DNA of 64,000 bases. Origin: Bdellovibrionota bacterium. Its GTDB lineage: Bacteria > Bdellovibrionota_C > UBA2361 > JAFLCA01. Shown in pieces: positions 26,834 through 33,859 of the stretch. The notes under the pieces were generated by a model. That model was not told where the DNA came from, did not search any database, and saw nothing but the letters and a program-made list of their open reading frames with translations. The stretch covers positions 561,556 through 625,555 of the forward strand of contig CP129486.1 of the NCBI GenBank assembly GCA_030584005.1, read 5' to 3'. How positions within the stretch are numbered: the stretch's first letter is position 1; each line of letters starts with the position of its first letter. The position numbers and the translations under genes are program-made.

Positions 26834-27473
26834 CTGTGGATGAGTCTTATCGCAGGAGGTCCAACGGAAGGAGAGGGATGAGAACCTGTGCTCGCGAAGG
26901 CGAGCACGAAGTAAGGTCGAGAATCCCAGCCTCTCTGAAAGAGAGGCGTCTCCTTCCGCCACTGTGGATGAGTCTTATCGCAGGAGGTCCAACGGAAGGA
27001 GAGGGATGAGAACCTGTGCTCGCGAAGGCGAGCACGAAGTAAGGTCGAGAATCCCAGCCTCTCTGAAAGAGAGGCGTCTCCTTCCGCCACTGTGGATGAG
27101 TCTTATCGCAGGAGGTCCAACGGAAGGAGAGGGATGAGAACCTGTGCTCGCGAAGGCGAGCACGAAGTAAGGTCGAGAATCCCAGCCTCTCTGAAAGAGA
27201 GGCGTCTCCTTCCGCCACTGTGGATGAGTCTTATCGCAGGAGGTCCAACGGAAGGAGAGGGATGAGAACCTGTGCTCGCGAAGGCGAGCACGAAGTAAGG
27301 TCGAGAATCCCAGCCTCTCTGAAAGAGAGGCGTCTCCTTCCGCCACTGTGGATGAGTCTTATCGCAGGAGGTCCAACGGAAGGAGAGGGATGAGAACCTG
27401 TGCTCGCGAAGGCGAGCACGAAGCAAGGTCGAGAATCCCAGCCTCTCTGAAAGAGAGGCAACTCTCTCCGCCA
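26834..27473 (+). ncRNA. Tandem array 1: five tRNA-Ser-linked structured repeat units (128-bp period)
   Basis: Five copies fold at 26866-26961, 26994-27089, 27122-27217, 27250-27345 and 27378-27473, each after a 32-base linker. Structure seen in copy 1: a 9-bp closing helix GGAAGGAGA/TCTCCTTCC with a 3' GCCA tail. The first arm stacks GGGAT/ATCCC, ACCT/AGGT and GTGCTCGC-GAAG-GCGAGCAC. The second arm is GCCTCTCT-GAA-AGAGAGGC. The 5' CGGAAGGAGAGGGAT is the exact complement of the 3' end of tRNA-Ser(TGA). The first four copies are near identical; the fifth ends CTCTCTCCGCCA, like array 2. Probably transcribed with the tRNA. RNA function is inferred from pairing only; I know no named family that matches, although E. 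coli tyrT rtT repeats are an analogous arrangement. Confidence 0.75.
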
Positions 27474-27489
27474 CAGCAGTACGAGTTTT

Positions 27490-27582
27490 GGAGAGATGGC
27501 CGAGTGGCTGAAGGCGGCGGTTTGCTAAACCGTTATACGGTCAAAAGCCGTATCGAGGGTTCGAATCCCTCTCTCTCCGCCA
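27490..27582 (+). tRNA. tRNA-Ser(GCT)
   Basis: 93 nt with CCA. Acceptor GGAGAGA/TCTCTCC, anticodon stem GCGGT/ACCGT around TTGCTAA (anticodon GCU), long variable arm TATACGG..CCGTATC. It reads AGC/AGU. It is preceded by CAGCAGTACGAGTTTT, nearly the same 16 bases that precede tRNA-Ser(GGA). Confidence 0.96.
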
Positions 27583-27840
27583 ATATGCGAGGAGTCTAAC
27601 CGTTGCGGTAGCGACGGAGAGAGAGGGATGAGAACCTGTGCTCGCGAAGGCGAGCACGAAGCAAGGTCGAGAATCCCAGCCTCTCTGAAAGAGAGGCGAC
27701 TCTCTCCGCCAATATGCGAGGAGTCTAACCATTGCGGTAGCGACGGAGAGAGAGGGATGAGAACCTGTGCTCGCGAAGGCGAGCACGAAGCAAGGTCGAG
27801 AATCCCAGCCTCTCTGAAAGAGAGGCGACTCTCTCCGCCA
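27583..27840 (+). ncRNA. Tandem array 2: two tRNA-Ser-linked structured repeat units (129-bp period)
   Basis: Copies fold at 27616-27711 and 27745-27840 after 33-base linkers unlike those of array 1. The two inner hairpins are identical to array 1, but the closing helix is GGAGAGAG/CTCTCTCC, changed on both strands to match the acceptor of the neighbouring tRNA-Ser(GCT). The 5' CGGAGAGAGAGGGAT is complementary to the 3' end of that tRNA. The two copies differ by one linker base (CCGTTG against CCATTG). Confidence 0.75.
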
Positions 27841-27856
27841 CAGCAGTGCGAGTTTT

Positions 27857-27946
27857 GGAGAGATGGCCGAGTGGCTGAAGGCGCACGCTTGGAAAGCGTG
27901 TATAGGGTAACACCTATCGTGGGTTCGAATCCCACTCTCTCCGCCA
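27857..27946 (+). tRNA. tRNA-Ser(GGA)
   Basis: 90 nt with CCA. Acceptor GGAGAGA/TCTCTCC, anticodon stem CACGC/GCGTG around TTGGAAA (anticodon GGA), long variable arm. It reads UCC/UCU. With CGA, TGA and GCT nearby, four serine isoacceptors lie within 2.2 kb. Confidence 0.96.
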
Positions 27947-28045
27947 AATCTGAGAGAGAGGCGGCTCTCTCTGCCAATATGTGAGGAATCTGACCGTTGT
28001 GGTGACGACGGAGAGAGGGATGAGAACCTGTGCTCGCGCGCTCTC
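27947..28045 (+). repeat. Degenerate tRNA-Ser-linked repeat after tRNA-Ser(GGA)
   Basis: A 3'-half remnant (GAGAGAGGCGGCTCTCTCTGCCA) and a linker resembling array 2 are followed by the 5' half of a unit (GACGGAGAGAGGGATGAGAA, CCTGTGCTCGCG) that breaks off in the first hairpin. The 5' segment is two bases short of full complementarity to tRNA-Ser(GGA). The break point is at nearly the same place as in the remnant at 25696. Confidence 0.75.
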
Positions 28046-28057
28046 CTCGCAAGCTCT

Positions 28058-28090
28058 TGCAAAAAAATAGCGGAGCCATGCCCCGCTATT
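28058..28090 (-). terminator. Intrinsic terminator of flgM
   Basis: On the minus strand, an 8-bp stem AATAGCGG/CCGCTATT with an 9-base loop runs into seven Ts. It lies about 52 bases after the flgM-like stop and separates it from the tRNA array on the other strand. Confidence 0.85.
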
Positions 28091-28142
28091 GCAGATACAA
28101 CCTACACTCGAATCTGTGCGACCGTCCGAGACTTCTCCGAGG

Positions 28143-28403
28143 CTACAAGAGATCCGAATACAACTTTGCGGCTACCTCACGAAGATCTGGTTTATAACTG
28201 CCAGACCGAACCTGCTCGCTCAATCGTGATACCTTGGCTTCACGAGCTACCGTATCGCTCGCTTGCGCACCAAAGTTCTTCGCGATTGTCACTGCGTCAG
28301 ACGGTTCAGCTGGAGGAGCTGCAACAGGCTTCTGGACTTCCTTTCGCTCCGCACCAGTGCTGGTGCGGGGAAACAAAAGTCCGACTAGTTTGTCGACTTT
28401 CAT
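28143..28403 (-). CDS. flgM: FlgM-like anti-sigma-28 factor
   Basis: An 86-residue protein with a Lys/Pro/Ala-rich disordered N-terminal half and a C-terminal helical part 'VSRLSEQVRSGSYKPDLREVAAKLYSDLL'. The G-x-Y-x-x-D...VA-x-K-L pattern matches FlgM, which holds sigma-28 (FliA) inactive until it is exported through the flagellar hook-basal body. No other flagellar gene is near. It is a monocistron with its own terminator. The short length and weak N-terminus keep this below certainty. Confidence 0.7.
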   Translation of the reverse strand: MKVDKLVGLLFPRTSTGAERKEVQKPVAAPPAEPSDAVTIAKNFGAQASDTVAREAKVSRLSEQVRSGSYKPDLREVAAKLYSDLL

Positions 28404-28726
28404 GACACACCTCGTCCTTGACTAATGCCACTCTCGCCTCTGGCGCTGAGTGACAGGTTTCCTAATTACGTAACGCGGTCCCCCAACCTCAGATTAGAGG
28501 TTGATGTCGCATTACGAGGCACCTGCGGTGCCCACGCCGACCCTTCCGTGGTCAATGACGAGAATCCGTTCTGCATTACGAAGAATCGGTAGCGCCATCT
28601 CAGAACTTGAATGATTTATGAGTTGTCATAAAGATGATTAATATTAGGTAGTTAGCGATACAACAGGGGCTCCGATAGAACTTCCCGCGACTGGGAATAT
28701 CAGTGTGATGGGTCTATGGTTAGGGC
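28404..28726. other. Intergenic region between flgM and rlmH
   Basis: 323 bases with no supported gene. Small hairpins are visible: AACCTC-AGATTA-GAGGTT near 28490 and GGCACC-TGC-GGTGCC near 28520. A direct repeat GCATTACGA occurs on either side of the second hairpin (about 28510 and 28573). It must contain divergent promoters. Confidence 0.4.
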
Positions 28727-29170
28727 ATGTTACGCATCGAAATTATTAGCTTTGCATCTTCACCAGGCCGTCACATTGCCGCAATGGAGCAGGAGTACGT
28801 GGAGCGTTTGAGCTCTTGGTGCGGAGTTGAGATACGGTCTGAAGTTGAAAGTCGCAAATCACGGGTCCTCAAGGAGCTGGAGGAACGCGGTGGCCGCTGC
28901 ACGCGGATAATGCTAGATGAAGCAGGCGATACGATGAGCTCGAAAGAGTTCGCACACCTGTTGAGTACCCGCATGAATCAGGGCATCTCGCGGCTTGCAA
29001 TACTTATCGGGCCGGCCGATGGTTGGGAGGAGTCCGACCTTACAGCCGCAGATTCGGTACTATCAATATCTAAGATGACCTTCACCGCCCATCTCTGTCG
29101 ACTATTGATTTTAGAGCAAATATACCGCGCCTTCAGTATACTCCGCGGCACCGCGTACCATCGCGACTAA
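28727..29170 (+). CDS. rlmH: 23S rRNA pseudouridine-1915 N3-methyltransferase RlmH
   Basis: A 147-residue SPOUT methyltransferase, slightly short of the usual 155. The AdoMet knot is formed by 'RLAILIGPADGWEE', 'LSISKMTFTAHLCRLLILEQIYRAFSI' and the C-terminal 'RGTAYHRD'. It methylates pseudouridine 1915 in helix 69 on assembled ribosomes. The gene following it at 38 bases on the same strand is of unknown function. Confidence 0.93.
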   Translation: MLRIEIISFASSPGRHIAAMEQEYVERLSSWCGVEIRSEVESRKSRVLKELEERGGRCTRIMLDEAGDTMSSKEFAHLLSTRMNQGISRLAILIGPADGWEESDLTAADSVLSISKMTFTAHLCRLLILEQIYRAFSILRGTAYHRD

Positions 29171-29208
29171 TGTATCTCAACCTAAAGGTCTTTATAGAGT
29201 GATGCATC

Positions 29209-29694
29209 ATGGGAAAGATTAAGAAGTTCACCGCTGCAAACATCAGAAAGATAGTCGGTGGCCGCGATCCGATTCGCGCGATTGAGGAGTTCATCCTCCT
29301 GCTCGGCCACGATCCGGATGAATCAAAGAAAGAGGCCAGTGCCGAGAGTATTCGCTGGATGATCACCTTGGGAGAGCGTCAGGAACTCGAGATTCTTCTA
29401 GAGGGGCTCAAAAAGAGCTCGGATACGACGGTCTATCTAGGAGTGAATGTTGCAGCGGTACCCCTGCGATCGGCACACGATGTTCTTGTCGCGGCGTTAG
29501 AGATCGCCGATGGGCTCGTTGGTGTCAAAGTAAGCCTCGTTGGTCATTTTCTAGTGCTGAGTTCCACATTGCCGGCATCGGGGATTGCTACCGACGAACT
29601 CGAATATCACTATCACCTGATATCGGCTCAAATTGATTGGTTTAGGCAGGTCCTCGCTGCAGAGCTTGGCTGGCCGCAGCTGCCTGATGCTTAA
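29209..29694 (+). CDS. Conserved-looking protein of unknown function (161 residues)
   Basis: A basic N-terminal segment 'MGKIKKFTAANIRKIVGGRDP' is followed by helix-rich sequence and a C-terminal alpha/beta part 'ADGLVGVKVSLVGHFLVLSSTLPASGIATDEL'. That pattern resembles the YbjN or type III chaperone-like fold, but this is only an impression. No signal peptide or membrane helix. It follows rlmH by 38 bases and may share its transcript. It is convergent with the helicase gene. Confidence 0.65.
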   Translation: MGKIKKFTAANIRKIVGGRDPIRAIEEFILLLGHDPDESKKEASAESIRWMITLGERQELEILLEGLKKSSDTTVYLGVNVAAVPLRSAHDVLVAALEIADGLVGVKVSLVGHFLVLSSTLPASGIATDELEYHYHLISAQIDWFRQVLAAELGWPQLPDA

Positions 29695-29731
29695 CTCCAC
29701 CGCGAGATGGGGCAACAGCTCAAGGTATCAG

Positions 29732-31813
29732 TCAGCGTAATTTCGATTTGTCTTCCAGTTCATCGGCGCGACATACAAGGTCGCCCAGAGCCTTCTCTTC
29801 CGGTTCCTCGTTCAGATCAAACTGGCTTAATTCATAACCGCCTGTGAGGAAATCAAAACTTCGATGCATCATCAGATCCGTGGGCAGATCGTAGGCAAAG
29901 CGGGATACCGGTCTCAAGAAGCCCGCGTAACTATCTCCAGAGGAGAACAACCCTCTTGTAAGAGCCCTCGAAATATAGAGCCGCTTCATGGCCCGCGTAA
30001 TCCCTACGTAACAGAGTCTCCTCTCCTCCTCAACTCCTTGCGGCTCCTCGAGGGAGCGATAGTGCGGTAACAGCCCCTCCTCCATTCCGCTGAAGAACAC
30101 GTAGGGAAATTCCAAGCCTTTCGCAAGGTGCAGAGTCATCAAACACACATTGCTTTTCAGCGCCTCCTGATTGGTCTCGTTGTCTTCAGAAGCGCTCGAA
30201 GGGATGTCCGTGCTGCTGGTGAGCGACACTCGGTCTAGAAATTGAGTGAGGTTGTCCCATGGTTGTTGCGCGGGATCCATGCTGGTGGCCGCGAGTCCAA
30301 TCAATTCATCAATATTCTCCTGGCGAGAGGTGCTCTGCGGGTCTCCGATAGCCCTTAGACGGGGGCCGTAATCTGAACGCTCGACTACGTCTCTGATAAA
30401 CTCATGCAGGGGCATTCGGCGAGCTTCCGCAGTAAGGGAGTCAAAGAGTTCCATGAATGCGGCGAGTCCTTTGTGCTTGACGCCCTGTATCCTACTCGCC
30501 TCGATCAAGCTGATACCACTGCTGTTGGCCAGCTCCTGGACCAAGCGCAAGGTTGAACTCCCAATGCCGCGTGGTGGATTATTAATAATCCTAAGGAAGG
30601 CTTGAGAGTCGAATTCGTTCACGATTAGCCGTAAATAGCCGATGATATCTCGAATCTCTTTGCGGTCATAGAAACGCATGCCGCCGAAAATTCGGTAGGG
30701 CACCCTTCGTATGAGCAGCGCCTCTTCAAGTGCGCGCGACTGGGCATTTGTACGATAGAAGATCGCGATATCCTTCAATGATACTCCCTGCTCTACAAGC
30801 TGCAGTATCTCCTCAGTGATGAATCGCGCTTCATCATTCTCGTCTTCACCCACATAGGTCTGAACGGGATCGCCGCCTTGCTGAGCGGTCCAAAGGCGCT
30901 TGGGCTTGCGAGCCGGGTTCTTGGCAATTACAGCATTCGCTGCGTCCAGAATCACGGAGCTTGAGCGATAATTTTGATCAAGAACAACCACGCGCGCCTT
31001 TGGGAAGTCCTTCTCGAAATCGAGAATGTTGCGAATTGTGGCGCCACGAAACCGGTATATCGATTGATCATCATCACCGACGACAAACAGGTTGTGGTGC
31101 TTCTCCACGAATCGCTTAATTAACAGATACTGCACTAAATTGGTGTCCTGAAACTCATCAACGAGCAGAAATCGCACCTGACGTTGATACAGTTCGCGTA
31201 CTTCTTGGAACTCCTCCATCAAGCGCAAGGCATTAACCAGCAAATCGCCAAAATCCATGGCATTCGATTGCTGCAGTCGTGTCTGATACTGCTCATACAC
31301 GTCTCTCATCATCGATGAGAATGGATTATTCTTCTCGACCACATACTGATGTGGCTGAATGTAGGAGTTCTTGGCCTGATCAATTGCTCGTAGAAATAGC
31401 TGAGGTGGGTACCGCTTTTCGTCTATTCCCGATTCCTTAAGAACAGCCTTCATAACGCTTTTTGCATCGTCTTCGTCATAGACAACGAAATCGCGCATAT
31501 ATCCCAAAAGATTGGCGTGTCTTCTCAGCATACGCAGGGCTGCTGAATGAAACGTCGCAACCCAAAGCTTCTCAGCCCCCTCCCCGAGCATTTGACGGAG
31601 ACGCTCACGCATCTCCTCGGTTGCTTTATTCGTAAAGGTTACTGCCAGGATCTGCTGAGGTGAAACCTTGCGCTGCCCAACAAGATGAGCCACTCGATGG
31701 GTTAGTACACGAGTCTTCCCACTCCCTGCACCAGCAAGGACCAGAATGGGACCTTCAAAATGGGAGACCGCCTCTAATTGCGGAGGATTTAATGCTGCTA
31801 CTGATCTATTCAC
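29732..31813 (-). CDS. UvrD/PcrA-type superfamily 1A DNA helicase
   Basis: A 3'-5' helicase acting in repair and in removing proteins from DNA. Motif I 'LAGAGSGKTRVL', Ia 'TFTNKATEEM', II 'LLVDEFQDTN', III 'VVGDDDQSIYRFRGA', IV 'LDQNYRS', V 'LMTLHLAKGLEFPYVFFSGM' and VI 'VGITRAMKRLYIS' are all present. Length 693 is a little short of UvrD/PcrA because the C-terminal tail is truncated and acidic. The start ATG is preceded by a poor ribosome-binding site; the family N-terminus 'LNPPQLEAV' is present just inside. Confidence 0.94.
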   Translation of the reverse strand: MNRSVAALNPPQLEAVSHFEGPILVLAGAGSGKTRVLTHRVAHLVGQRKVSPQQILAVTFTNKATEEMRERLRQMLGEGAEKLWVATFHSAALRMLRRHANLLGYMRDFVVYDEDDAKSVMKAVLKESGIDEKRYPPQLFLRAIDQAKNSYIQPHQYVVEKNNPFSSMMRDVYEQYQTRLQQSNAMDFGDLLVNALRLMEEFQEVRELYQRQVRFLLVDEFQDTNLVQYLLIKRFVEKHHNLFVVGDDDQSIYRFRGATIRNILDFEKDFPKARVVVLDQNYRSSSVILDAANAVIAKNPARKPKRLWTAQQGGDPVQTYVGEDENDEARFITEEILQLVEQGVSLKDIAIFYRTNAQSRALEEALLIRRVPYRIFGGMRFYDRKEIRDIIGYLRLIVNEFDSQAFLRIINNPPRGIGSSTLRLVQELANSSGISLIEASRIQGVKHKGLAAFMELFDSLTAEARRMPLHEFIRDVVERSDYGPRLRAIGDPQSTSRQENIDELIGLAATSMDPAQQPWDNLTQFLDRVSLTSSTDIPSSASEDNETNQEALKSNVCLMTLHLAKGLEFPYVFFSGMEEGLLPHYRSLEEPQGVEEERRLCYVGITRAMKRLYISRALTRGLFSSGDSYAGFLRPVSRFAYDLPTDLMMHRSFDFLTGGYELSQFDLNEEPEEKALGDLVCRADELEDKSKLR

Positions 31814-31942
31814 CCAATTAGTCTGAACGACTTTACAATGGAAGTATACTGAAACGATTCAATCCAGCCCGAGAACTGCCTCACCCCGTTACCGTTATTG
31901 CCCCGTCTCCTGCGCCTCATGCAACACTGCCCATATCTGCAT

Positions 31943-32152
31943 TTAGAGCCGCGCCGGGGCAGCACCGGGCATCCAGCTGCGCCGCAATGGCACCTGTTGA
32001 TGCACTAAGGAAAGTTTCAAGCCTCGCTGATAGCAGTTGGGAATCCTGCTTACCCCCCGATCTCTAAAGGAGATATAGAGGAGCCTGGCGAGATAAATCA
32101 TCGTGAGGATGAGAGCCATAACATCGAGTGCGATACCCTGAAACAGTTCCAT
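31943..32152 (-). CDS. Small membrane protein, unknown function (69 residues)
   Basis: The first 28 residues form one hydrophobic helix (VMALILTMIYLARLLYIS), followed by a basic tail. GGGAGG lies 9 bases before the ATG, a good ribosome-binding site, which is why I list it. The C-terminal half is Arg/Pro/Ala-rich and may be out-of-frame or decayed. It lies upstream of the helicase on the same strand. No homologue is recognised. Confidence 0.4.
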   Translation of the reverse strand: MELFQGIALDVMALILTMIYLARLLYISFRDRGVSRIPNCYQRGLKLSLVHQQVPLRRSWMPGAAPARL

Positions 32153-32856
32153 ACTCTTGCCTCCCTACAATCTTTAAGAAACACCAGCCCCTCGATCCAG
32201 CAGTCGAGAGCATCGCCTCACTGCCTGCGTCGATCGCACTGCCTCCCCTGCTATCGGAAGCTTTTTTCAACTTCCGAGCCGGACCGACGTGATCCGAATG
32301 ACTCTGACAGTTCAAACAATGACTTCTATAGTTTTTCTATATACAACATGAGCACAGTTATTCAAGTCTTTTTCTATAGTCCAAAAAATGTAGGTGTCCC
32401 TGGACTCGCCAGTAACTATATGAATATATAAGATATTATTGCCTGCGCAGGCGGGGCTTGCTGCCGAATCAGGAATAAAAGTCTATCCCTGGGCCACCTT
32501 AACGTTGTTTGCTGATTCGCTGCGTCACAGGGAGTGAATGGCCCGACAGTACCTGGGGTAAGAGTGCGCTAGTGGACCCCGGTCCGGAAGTTGCGTGATC
32601 CAATCAACGAAGTAGAAAGTTGCTGTCGGGCAGCTGAGCGGCCAGTACCGTTGGTGATCTGTGCTATTCAAGCCATCCGTTGCAGGCCTAGAATGGGCGA
32701 CTAATCCAATGAATTTTTCCCGACACCGTTGACTGGTTTGTGGAATCTTCTGGTTACGCCGAAACTCTCTGGTTACGGGAGAGGCACCCTGGCCAGGAGA
32801 ATCAAGATAGGTATACAACTTGCCCGCAAGTGGGTGCGAATGAGCAAAAAGCGCTG
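32153..32856. other. Long intergenic region with possible decayed repeat A
   Basis: About 700 bases without a supported gene. Around 32330-32420 the sequence is AT-rich with TTTTTCTATA repeated twice. Around 32580-32620, GGTCCGGAAGTTGCGTGATCC and following bases resemble the end of repeat A in minus orientation. I see no RNA gene. Confidence 0.35.
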
Positions 32857-33453
32857 ATGAAGGGACGCTACAACCGCAAGGATCATTTTTACGAGCGTGC
32901 AAAGAGCGAGGGGTATCGCTCACGTGCTGCCTATAAGCTCAAAGAACTTGACGCTAAGTTCAACCTACTCACACCAAATGCCAAAATCCTTGATTTGGGA
33001 TGTTGGCCGGGTGGGTGGTTACAGGTGGCGGCCGAGAAAGTGAAACCTCCGGGGTGTATTGTTGGAATTGACCTCAAAGCATCTGATCCAATTGACAAGC
33101 CTGGCGTAGTGCTGCTCCAGGGGGATGTACGAGATGCCGCAATCCAGGCTATGGCCCGAATGCATGCCCCAGAGGGATTTGACCTCGTGCTCTCGGACAT
33201 GTCCCCTCACCTCACAGGGATAAAAGAGGTTGATAGCGCGGCAGTCGAAGGGGTGGTTGAGCTAGCCTTATCAGTTGCTCAAACAATGCTGCGCCCTCAA
33301 GGAAAGTTCGTTTGCAAAGTGTTCAAAAGCGGCAACATCGAACAGATTATCAAGTCCCTAAGGTCCTGTTTTAGTAAGGTTATCAGGGAAGAGCTTGATG
33401 CGACCCGCTCGACGTCAAACGAGTTCTATGTCGTCGCAATCGGCAAACGCTAA
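32857..33453 (+). CDS. rlmE: 23S rRNA uridine-2552 2'-O-methyltransferase RlmE (FtsJ)
   Basis: The core begins 'KGRYNRKDHFYERAKSEGYRSRAAYKL', with the catalytic Lys of the K-D-K-E tetrad in 'AYKL'. The AdoMet site is 'ILDLGCWPGGWLQVA', the catalytic Asp is in 'LVLSDMSPHLTG' and the second Lys in 'VCKVFKSG'. With the ATG at 32857 the protein is 198 residues, near the family norm of about 209. Upstream in-frame starts (GTG at 32830, and one at 32740) are possible, but none has a clear ribosome-binding site. Confidence 0.9.
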   Translation: MKGRYNRKDHFYERAKSEGYRSRAAYKLKELDAKFNLLTPNAKILDLGCWPGGWLQVAAEKVKPPGCIVGIDLKASDPIDKPGVVLLQGDVRDAAIQAMARMHAPEGFDLVLSDMSPHLTGIKEVDSAAVEGVVELALSVAQTMLRPQGKFVCKVFKSGNIEQIIKSLRSCFSKVIREELDATRSTSNEFYVVAIGKR

Positions 33454-33482
33454 ACTAGACGCTATTTTTTGGATAGCTTCTA

Positions 33483-33598
33483 GCTGCGCCACGGATGGCG
33501 CAGCAAACGCCGAGAGGCGTTTGGAGCTACGCGGAGCCGGGGCTCTTTGGGCCCCCGGCGAAGCTTGGATCGTTTTTTAATTGGGCAGGAGCCCAATT
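33483..33598. repeat. Cluster of four consecutive perfect hairpins
   Basis: GCTGCGCC/GGCGCAGC (33483-33504), CAAACGCC-GAGA-GGCGTTTG (33504-33523), GCCGGGG/CCCCGGC (33536-33559) and AATTGGGC-AGGA-GCCCAATT (33579-33598), 14 bases before a repeat B copy. The third hairpin and flanks (CGGAGCC..GGCGAAGCTTGG) match the inside of the long repeat B copy at 40238, where the stem is instead GCCCG/CGGGC, so both arms changed together. It may also stop rlmE transcription. Confidence 0.65.
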
Positions 33599-33611
33599 GA
33601 AAAATGACTTC

Positions 33612-33647
33612 CTAGGGATACATGGAACTTATTCAGCGCATCCCTAG
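33612..33647. repeat. Repeat B copy between rlmE and mlaE
   Basis: CTAGGGATACATGGAACTTA and TTCAGCGCATCCCTAG form an imperfect palindrome with both CTAG termini intact. The remaining 33648-33859 is mlaE leader sequence with no further gene. Confidence 0.7.
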
Positions 33648-33859
33648 CTCTCTTGACCCCCCAGAGCCTCCCTGCAGGCATGCAGGGATCAAGCCGCGGC
33701 TGTCGAATGTGAGGAGGCAGCCTGGGGAGGGTTTTGCTCTTTATTCTATTCGGACTAGGATAGGAGAACAAAGTGACCCTGGCAGCCGAAGAGCTGGTGC
33801 CGGTGGAGCACCGCTGAAAGTATTTCGCGATTGCGGACATTAGTTTAAACCTGTCATCT

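Noticed and set aside
26834-27473. CRISPR array
   Set aside because: The period is regular, but whole 128-bp units are nearly identical with no unique spacers, and no cas genes are near.
26834-27840. Tandem prophage or island attachment sites made of tRNA 3' ends
   Set aside because: tRNA 3' ends recur, but there is no integrase and no cargo between copies, and the paired hairpins are better explained as RNA structure. It remains a weaker alternative.
26674-28079. Long minus-strand open frames with near-identical 60-120-residue repeats across the tRNA arrays
   Set aside because: They run antisense through tRNAs and the repeat units. The 128/129-bp period is not a multiple of three, so the same sequence is read in all frames. 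No ribosome-binding sites fit. They are by-products of the structured repeats.
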